10,228 bases of DNA from Clostridia bacterium (GTDB lineage Bacteria; CBDUZB01; JAGLHV01): assembly GCA_030595925.1 (NCBI GenBank), contig JAUVLC010000088.1, positions 1-10,228 of the forward strand. The letters are read 5' to 3'. Both the position numbers and the translations under genes were made by a program. Shown piece by piece: positions 4,751 to 10,228 of this stretch. Positions within the stretch are counted from its first letter, which is position 1. Every line of letters begins with the position of its first letter. Under the pieces are notes generated by a model. The model saw nothing but the letters and a program-made list of their open reading frames with translations, searched no databases and was not told the origin of the DNA.

Positions 4751-7700
4751 CTAAAAAATAATCGACAAATCGGCTGACAGACTTATACTCCAATAATCAT
4801 CTTCTTTTTGCTTTCTGTTTTTAAAAGAACTTCCTCCCACACCCAGGGTAATTTTTAAATTCTCACTGGTGTCATAGGTACAATCAACATCTACGGAATA
4901 AGTATCCGTATTATCCCTTTTATCTTCTATACCGCTTTTTCTTTCGTATTTAATGAGAGAATCTACCACTAAGCGATTTCTCAAATGTAATCCAATCAAA
5001 GGAATTATAAAATCCTTTGCAGTAACATCCACATAAATTTTCAAACTGGGAGACCGGGTAATTATCCCTTTGGTTTTTGTTCCTACTTCGTTTGTTTCTT
5101 CTTCGTCCGTATATTCATAGCGCGGACTAAGACGCCACTTATCTAAAAGGACACTTACCTGTACACCTGTTTTCCGACTAAATCCGTCCTTGGTTGTTTC
5201 ATCAACATTCTTAAGAATATTTATAGTTTTATTACGCCTATCATCATAATCAAGAACCACATCATATCTGGTAAAAAGATCAAATCGTAAATCCCCACCA
5301 TATGTTTTACTAATATCTCTGGAAACATCCTTTGTTTCTATTGTTTTATGAGAATAATTAATAGCAAGTCGGGAATCACAAATAATTTTACTATCCAGAC
5401 TAAAAAACTTTTCTATATCCCCGATATTCATAGTTAAATCCGGCCAAATCTTAGTAAAGATTCTCAACCCACTATTGGTAATTTCCTTATAATCGTCAAT
5501 TTCGGTATAATTGGTCGTGGTCTCCATAGTCTTTAAAGGACTAAAAGCATTATTCAAATCCAGTGAACTAAACGGCCTCCAACGATTGTTAGTTTTACGG
5601 GTACATCGATTAGAAAAACTTTTGGTTGTTGCACCGGGAAAACTTAATTTATCCTTTTCTCGCAACAGCCATAATCCTTCCCATCTACTCCACCTGTTTC
5701 TTGCTTCTTTTTTACCTTCTTCATCTAATCCCTGTTCTTCCACATCATAGGAGTCGCCTGTTTCTACCTTATAACTAGTATCCGTAGTTAAAGAATGAAG
5801 AGGGGTTACCCCCGGAAAAAGATTTTTAAACGTTAAAGAATAATTTAACTGTCCATCACTATTACGGCTTATTGTTTCTATTTCGCCTGTACGGAAATCA
5901 TACGACCCCGAAGAGTTTATTTTATAATTAAACGATGGAGCCAACCAGGTAAAAACTTTTAGATTAGAATCAAAACTGACTGTTTGAGCACGGTATTTAT
6001 CCTTAAAATATTTATTCTTAAAATCTGTATTAGCAGGCCCATCATTCTCCTCTTCTTTGGCTTTGATTACTTCCAAATAATAATAAGGATTAAAAGAAAA
6101 ACCTTTCCAAAACTTAAAAGGTAACCTTGCGGAAAAATTTTCAGTCAGATCCCGATAATTATTAGGAGCAATCACAGTAAAGGTTGTTTCTTCAACTACA
6201 TAATTTTGACGTCTATAGGAAACATCTATTGCTGTCGGCAATAAATTTACTCCCCATTCTTCAGGCGTATAAGAGGAATATTTCAAAGGAATATTATAAT
6301 CTAACGAACCCTTTCGAGTGAAAGTATCCTTTCTTTCCCAAAGAAGTTTGGAGTTGGAGTGGTCTTCAGCATAATTAATTTTTAAAGTAGGCCAGCGCGG
6401 CACCAATAATTCCGCACCACCTTCTCCGGAGAAACTTTCAACCTTCCCTTCATCAAAGCTACTATAAGGTGTATCATAGGCTGAAGGGGTCACTGTTTCC
6501 TGGTGACTACCGCTAAAAGAAAGAGGTAAAAACTTAAAACGGGTAAACTCAAGTCCGGCAGATTCCGATTTAATTTCCTGCCCGGAAGTAAGGCTTCGAG
6601 TACTAATTAAATCCTGTTGAGAACTACCGGTTGTAATCGTTTCAAAATCAGCATCTATGTTTTTATGGTTAGCATGAGCATTAAACCATCCCGGTAATTT
6701 AAAATCCACAGCTGATTTCCATGCTATACCTTCTTTTTTTTCTATTCCGTCTACAAATATATCATTCACCCAGATCTCCCCATCGGTAATCTTACCTCCC
6801 GTGTTATTCCTTACTCCTATTTTTATCTGCATAATATTGTTCAAGTAAGGACTACCCTGATATCCGGTAAATCCGTCGGGAATCTCATTTTTGTCTTCAT
6901 CTTTATTTAAATGAATAGTACAAACCTTCCAGCCTGTCCAATTTATTGTTTCGGCATATTCATAATAATTAGTATCATTTGCCCCAAGCTGAATATAAAA
7001 AGTCGCATTTTTTGCTTTACTGCCATACAGAAAAAATTTTATTTTTTTATATTTTGAATAATCCTGTGCCCGGCTAAAAGTTGTTTTTGTATAAGCGGCT
7101 GTACTCGCATTTAAAGTATAACTCAAAGAAAGTGCCTGCTCCTTTCTTTTTTCGGTTACCGAAGAACGATAAAGATTTTCATATTCACTATTATTGGTTA
7201 TATCTTCGTATTCTGCATCATCTTCATTATTTACGGCTTTTACGGTTAAATATTCCCCATCTATTGACTCAAAAGAACCTCCTTCCTTTACACCTTTATC
7301 CCATTTTGTTCCCACTATCCCAATAGAACTAATTTTCATTGTTCCACTTTTTACTCCTGCATCTTTATTCCTTACAGTTAATCTTATGTGTTTAATTGCT
7401 GCCCATTGATTCTCATCTACAATGTCAAGAGGGATTTTTATCAGATTCCATCCTGTCCAGTCAATAATTTGACTATAGAAATTACCGGAACTATTCTTAT
7501 CATCTAACACATTATCCCCATCTAAATCCTGGGTATCTATATTCCCATTATTCTCCCCAATAAAAGTAACGCTTCCGTCCGGATGAACAAATGGCCATCC
7601 GATGTCCTCTCCTTCACCTAAAATACCGTCGCCATTAATGTCTTCTGTCTTGGGCGCCCCCCCTATAACCCCGGATCCGTCAGAATTTTCATTAATCCCG

Positions 7701-9910
7701 CCCAAATGAATTTCCAATTCTTCCCCTTCACTTGTTCCATAAATACACATTTCCAAAAACATTTTTTTAGAATAATCTACCCCAACTTGAGAAATCGGGT
7801 AGACAATAGAAGCTTCTTCATCAAAACTTTTCAGGTTATAGTTAAGATTGATAACCTCAACCTCTTCAGACTCTCCCACTTCCTCCAGCCAATTAGGATT
7901 GGTTTTTTCTACTATTTCCCTACGCTTGACATCTTCATTCTCCCAGTTAAGTGCCCCCTTTAAAGTAACTGCTTCCTCAACAGGATTACTGCTTAACTGC
8001 CAAAAATCCTTCTCCAGAGGAACACTGCTCATCAATTTTGCCCCTTCCATATTATCAATCATTGCCTTACCGAATAAATTAGGATTAAATTGACTCTGAG
8101 CAATTTCACCGGATATAGTCGTCTTTAACGGAAATTTTTCATGCTCAATCTTAACCCTGCTGTCAACATCTACTACTAAAACACTTTGAGGGGTAGAATA
8201 AACACTGGGAACAGTAGAAGATTTATCGGTTCCGCTCCAGATAACAGTAGACCCGATAAAAAAAGGATCGGTATTTTCCCCATACTGCAATCTGCTTCCC
8301 ACTAAAGTTTGCTGCGATTGGCCTCCAAAAGGAGCATATTCATAAGTAATCTCAATATTAGTATCCTCATCTATTTCTTCTTCATTAAAAAAAGTTATAA
8401 ACCCTGACTCATAATCAATCATATAATCTCTGTCTTTTTGAAGCAATTGATTATTCATTATTATTCTCTCACTGTTTAAAACAATATCGGGGCGTAAAAT
8501 ATAAGTCTTTACCCTATATTTGTATTCTACGTAAATAATATTCTGGTGATCCCGGCTGGATTCATTTTTATTATAAACAGATTCAGAAAAAGGTTTTTCT
8601 TCGTTAAATTTTAAAATTCCCAAATCATAATCTATTTCATGTTGATAATCAGTTAAGTTTTGTTCTTCACGAGCTAAATTGAGAATTTTTAAAACAAAAT
8701 CTCCCTCATATTTTTTTATAATCTTAGTGCTTCCTAAATTATAATAATTTTTAAGGTCGTAATCCAAAGAATCCTCTTCGTCTTTTATTATTAAGTACTG
8801 ATCATTATTTACACTGCTTACTTTCACTCCGTTTATATCTTCATAGTCGATTATAATTATATAATTCGAAGCAACGTTTCTTCTAAAAGTAATGATTCCC
8901 TTGTCGTGATCAATCGTATAATCCTGTCCCCGAAATTGTTTATCAAAAAATCCATTATAAGTTGTAGTGCTATTCCATACTTTTGCCGTTATTTCTTTGT
9001 TTATTGTTTCCGATTGAGGGGTAGTACCATCTTTAAAATCAATCCATATTTCCTCACTTTCCCTTTTTACCTGAGAATGCTCTAATTTATAATATTTTCT
9101 TGTTGTATAACTTATATCTTTAATTTCTTTCTTCTCAGAAGTGGTACCGCCCTTAAATTTTTTTACTTCTGTTAATCCTTTTGTTCGTGAACCAATTGCC
9201 ATTAACCCCAGGTGTTTATATTTAGCATCTAATTTAACTCCAAAAACATTTTTATTATAAGAAACAAACTCCGTAGAAGGCAAAGAAAGCATTATATCAC
9301 CAAAAGCTGCCTGCTGAACAATTTCACCCGGATCACCTTTATAAACTACCGATATATCCCGTTTGTCTTCTTTCGTATCATCATAATCAACATTAACCGT
9401 AACCTTTCTACCAACTTTTCCTTTTATGCGAACCTGTAATTCCTGCTCCATTTCCACATTAGCACCTTCAGACTTGGAAATATTGGTAGTATCTTCTTTT
9501 TTATTAGGATACTTTGTCCATTCTGCTTTTACCTTAATTTTTTTTCTTCCTGAAATGCTCAACTGAGATTCATAAGGAAAGGCTATGTCTATTAGACCTT
9601 CATCTTTTTTAGGTTCTTCGGTTGAAAGATAATGTTCTTCCTCTAATTCATCTTTTTCTTCTTTAAAAAAAACTCCTTCTTCCTTTTTTTCCCTCATCTT
9701 ATTCCATTTTTCCTTATTAAAATCCAAAAAATCCCTTCCTTCCAAAAAATTATTAAAACCGACGGTTTCATCTAAAAATTCCTCTTCCGGAAAAAAAAGA
9801 GTTTCACCTTCGGGGATTAAAGAAAGATTATTTTCTGCGGCAAAAAAAAAATTATTATTAACAAAACCCATAAAAACCAAACAAAAAAATAAAATCTTTA
9901 TTTTTTTCAA
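4751..9910 (-). CDS. sprA: SprA-like giant outer-membrane beta-barrel (type IX secretion translocon family)
   Basis: SprA forms the outer-membrane pore of the type IX secretion system. Numbering here is from the TTG at 9910 (1719 residues; Bacteroidota SprA is about 2,400). Seen in order: signal peptide (MKKIKILFFCLVFMGF, likely cut near FFFA/AEN, 24-25); an acidic, Lys/Glu-rich stretch (31-106); the N-terminal SprA block VTVNVDYD...GDPGEIVQQ...FGDIMLSLPSTEF...FGVKL (about 170-225); and three DYxIDxxxGxIxF repeats (326-357, 419-465, 489-528). IDNMEGAK (618-625) matches the SprA IDDFEG motif. Two WTGW galactose-binding-like domains follow (Trp818/821, Trp991/994), then IWVNDIFVDG (1045-1055), and a long beta-rich barrel ending in SLSADLSIIF with the C-terminal Phe expected for BAM recognition. 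There is no frameshift. A longer in-frame start (TTG, 9997) lies upstream of the TATAAT and is less likely. PorV and PorK-N are not in the window. Confidence 0.88.
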   Translation of the reverse strand: MKKIKILFFCLVFMGFVNNNFFFAAENNLSLIPEGETLFFPEEEFLDETVGFNNFLEGRDFLDFNKEKWNKMREKKEEGVFFKEEKDELEEEHYLSTEEPKKDEGLIDIAFPYESQLSISGRKKIKVKAEWTKYPNKKEDTTNISKSEGANVEMEQELQVRIKGKVGRKVTVNVDYDDTKEDKRDISVVYKGDPGEIVQQAAFGDIMLSLPSTEFVSYNKNVFGVKLDAKYKHLGLMAIGSRTKGLTEVKKFKGGTTSEKKEIKDISYTTRKYYKLEHSQVKRESEEIWIDFKDGTTPQSETINKEITAKVWNSTTTYNGFFDKQFRGQDYTIDHDKGIITFRRNVASNYIIIIDYEDINGVKVSSVNNDQYLIIKDEEDSLDYDLKNYYNLGSTKIIKKYEGDFVLKILNLAREEQNLTDYQHEIDYDLGILKFNEEKPFSESVYNKNESSRDHQNIIYVEYKYRVKTYILRPDIVLNSERIIMNNQLLQKDRDYMIDYESGFITFFNEEEIDEDTNIEITYEYAPFGGQSQQTLVGSRLQYGENTDPFFIGSTVIWSGTDKSSTVPSVYSTPQSVLVVDVDSRVKIEHEKFPLKTTISGEIAQSQFNPNLFGKAMIDNMEGAKLMSSVPLEKDFWQLSSNPVEEAVTLKGALNWENEDVKRREIVEKTNPNWLEEVGESEEVEVINLNYNLKSFDEEASIVYPISQVGVDYSKKMFLEMCIYGTSEGEELEIHLGGINENSDGSGVIGGAPKTEDINGDGILGEGEDIGWPFVHPDGSVTFIGENNGNIDTQDLDGDNVLDDKNSSGNFYSQIIDWTGWNLIKIPLDIVDENQWAAIKHIRLTVRNKDAGVKSGTMKISSIGIVGTKWDKGVKEGGSFESIDGEYLTVKAVNNEDDAEYEDITNNSEYENLYRSSVTEKRKEQALSLSYTLNASTAAYTKTTFSRAQDYSKYKKIKFFLYGSKAKNATFYIQLGANDTNYYEYAETINWTGWKVCTIHLNKDEDKNEIPDGFTGYQGSPYLNNIMQIKIGVRNNTGGKITDGEIWVNDIFVDGIEKKEGIAWKSAVDFKLPGWFNAHANHKNIDADFETITTGSSQQDLISTRSLTSGQEIKSESAGLEFTRFKFLPLSFSGSHQETVTPSAYDTPYSSFDEGKVESFSGEGGAELLVPRWPTLKINYAEDHSNSKLLWERKDTFTRKGSLDYNIPLKYSSYTPEEWGVNLLPTAIDVSYRRQNYVVEETTFTVIAPNNYRDLTENFSARLPFKFWKGFSFNPYYYLEVIKAKEEENDGPANTDFKNKYFKDKYRAQTVSFDSNLKVFTWLAPSFNYKINSSGSYDFRTGEIETISRNSDGQLNYSLTFKNLFPGVTPLHSLTTDTSYKVETGDSYDVEEQGLDEEGKKEARNRWSRWEGLWLLREKDKLSFPGATTKSFSNRCTRKTNNRWRPFSSLDLNNAFSPLKTMETTTNYTEIDDYKEITNSGLRIFTKIWPDLTMNIGDIEKFFSLDSKIICDSRLAINYSHKTIETKDVSRDISKTYGGDLRFDLFTRYDVVLDYDDRRNKTINILKNVDETTKDGFSRKTGVQVSVLLDKWRLSPRYEYTDEEETNEVGTKTKGIITRSPSLKIYVDVTAKDFIIPLIGLHLRNRLVVDSLIKYERKSGIEDKRDNTDTYSVDVDCTYDTSENLKITLGVGGSSFKNRKQKEDDYWSISLSADLSIIF
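7612..7642 (-). other. EF-hand-like calcium-binding loop in the SprA-like protein
   Basis: Residues 757-768 (numbered from the 9910 start) read DINGDGILGEGE, a canonical 12-residue EF-hand/dockerin loop with Asp, Asn and Asp at positions 1, 3 and 5, Gly at 6 and Glu at 12. A second acidic loop, DLDGDNVLDD (795-804, about 7499-7528), follows within the same inserted segment of the first galactose-binding-like domain. Calcium binding is inferred from the pattern. Confidence 0.6.
9842..9851. repeat. Ten-base homopolymer in the signal peptide coding region
   Basis: An A10 run on the plus strand (T10 on the coding strand) encodes the three Phe codons just before the predicted signal-peptidase site. 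Slippage of one or two bases would frameshift the whole protein. Confidence 0.6.
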
Positions 9911-9914
9911 TTTT

Positions 9915-9920
9915 CCCTCT
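9915..9920 (-). promoter_or_regulatory. Ribosome binding site deciding the TTG start of the sprA-like gene
   Basis: AGAGGG on the minus strand lies four bases before the TTG at 9910-9908. Translation from there gives a textbook signal peptide (MKKIKILFF...). The longer frame from the TTG at 9997 has no Shine-Dalgarno and would put about 29 extra basic residues in front of the hydrophobic core. Confidence 0.6.
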
Positions 9921-9964
9921 TTTTCCAAAACATTCACCTGTTTTTGTAATATCTTTTTGCATTG

Positions 9965-9993
9965 ATTATATCTTTTTTTATTTTTCAATGCAA
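9965..9993 (-). promoter_or_regulatory. Sigma-70-type promoter of the sprA-like gene
   Basis: On the minus strand there is a perfect -10 box TATAAT (9970-9965) and, with a 17-bp A-rich spacer, a weak -35 box TTGCAT (9993-9988). Transcription would begin near 9958, giving a leader of about 48 nt before the TTG at 9910. A perfect TTGACA also occurs at 10020-10015 but has no acceptable -10 at 16-18 bp. Confidence 0.55.
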
Positions 9994-10132
9994 ACAATTT
10001 GTTCGATTGAATAGTGTCAATATCCTAAAAAAAAAACTCAAAACACCCATCAATGAAAGTAATTTAAACAAATCTAACAGTATTTTAAACCCTAAATCCG
10101 ATATTGAAAAAAGGAAATAGACGAGAAAGAGC

Positions 10133-10159
10133 AAAAAAGATTTCACCAAATAGGTGAAA
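10133..10159 (-). terminator. Terminator-like hairpin upstream of the sprA-like promoter
   Basis: On the minus strand TTTCACC, loop TATTT, then GGTGAAA form a perfect seven-base stem followed by TCTTTTTT. It points the right way to end transcription of a gene beyond the right edge, or to act as an attenuator. The stem is short and only partly GC, so efficiency is uncertain. Confidence 0.45.
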
Positions 10160-10187
10160 AAGGTATAAAAAAGCCTCGCTATTTGGT
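10145..10187. repeat. 9-bp inverted repeat competing with the terminator hairpin
   Basis: ACCAAATAG (10145-10153) and CTATTTGGT (10179-10187) are perfect complements. The first arm covers the loop and part of both arms of the 10141-10159 hairpin, so the two structures cannot form together. A further perfect pair, GGTATAA (10185-10191) and TTATACC (10214-10220), overlaps the second arm. Confidence 0.6.
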
Positions 10188-10228
10188 ATAATAATAGTTG
10201 TAACAAAAAATTGTTATACCGACAAACA

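Larger units (their letters stand above)
9911..10228. other. Upstream region of the sprA-like gene
   Basis: I find no credible gene. The open frame at 9985-10206 (-) starts with TTG, lacks a Shine-Dalgarno and is almost entirely Phe/Leu as expected from T-rich DNA. The region contains the promoter, the terminator-like hairpin and several overlapping inverted repeats, with GGTATA occurring at 10162 and 10185 and as its complement at 10215-10220. Confidence 0.6.

Noticed and set aside
5511-5750. Plus-strand frames inside the sprA-like gene (also around 7081-7409 and 7706-8093)
   Set aside because: They are antisense shadows of a clearly coding frame with recognised motifs.
9985-10206. Hydrophobic 73-residue frame upstream of the sprA-like gene
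   Set aside because: TTG start, no Shine-Dalgarno, composition expected from T-rich DNA, and it overlaps the terminator-like hairpin and promoter.

Overview
The window is AT-rich DNA from a diderm (Gram-negative-type) bacterium. Four genes, all on the minus strand, encode envelope or DNA-uptake-type proteins. The base composition, the SprA-like outer-membrane protein and the repeat-crowded intergenic DNA suggest an uncultivated candidate-phylum lineage (FCB-like, Omnitrophica/Desantisbacteria-like or similar). No rRNA or taxonomic marker is present, so this placement is inference.

Read in the direction of transcription (right to left), the layout is as follows. (1) 9911-10228 is a leader region with a terminator-like hairpin, overlapping inverted repeats and a good promoter with a perfect TATAAT box. 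(2) 4751-9910 is a giant outer-membrane beta-barrel protein resembling SprA, the type IX secretion translocon. It starts most plausibly at a TTG at 9910 with its own Shine-Dalgarno sequence. (3) 4511-4750 is a short gap packed with palindromic elements. (4) 3971-4510 is an LptE-family lipoprotein that overlaps, by ATGA, (5) 3261-3974, a ComF-type phosphoribosyltransferase. (6) 2504-3260 is a 757-bp non-coding mosaic of at least five repeat types. (7) 311-2503 is a complete class A penicillin-binding protein (PBP1A family). (8) 1-310 is non-coding and again repeat-bearing.

Functionally, the SprA-like barrel, the LptE-like lipoprotein and the bifunctional PBP all build or populate the outer envelope. 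ComF is the outlier and seems to ride along by translational coupling. No other type IX components (PorV, PorK/L/M/N), no LptD, and no LptA/B/C/F/G lie in the window.

The least ordinary content is the SprA-like protein and the intergenic DNA. A roughly 94-bp imperfect inverted repeat flanks the PBP gene. Tracts of a GGACTAT heptamer sit at gene ends. A small hairpin family shows compensatory stem changes around a conserved 9-nt loop. The region beside the SprA gene's promoter has mutually exclusive hairpins. I saw no CRISPR array, tRNA, transposase or integrase.
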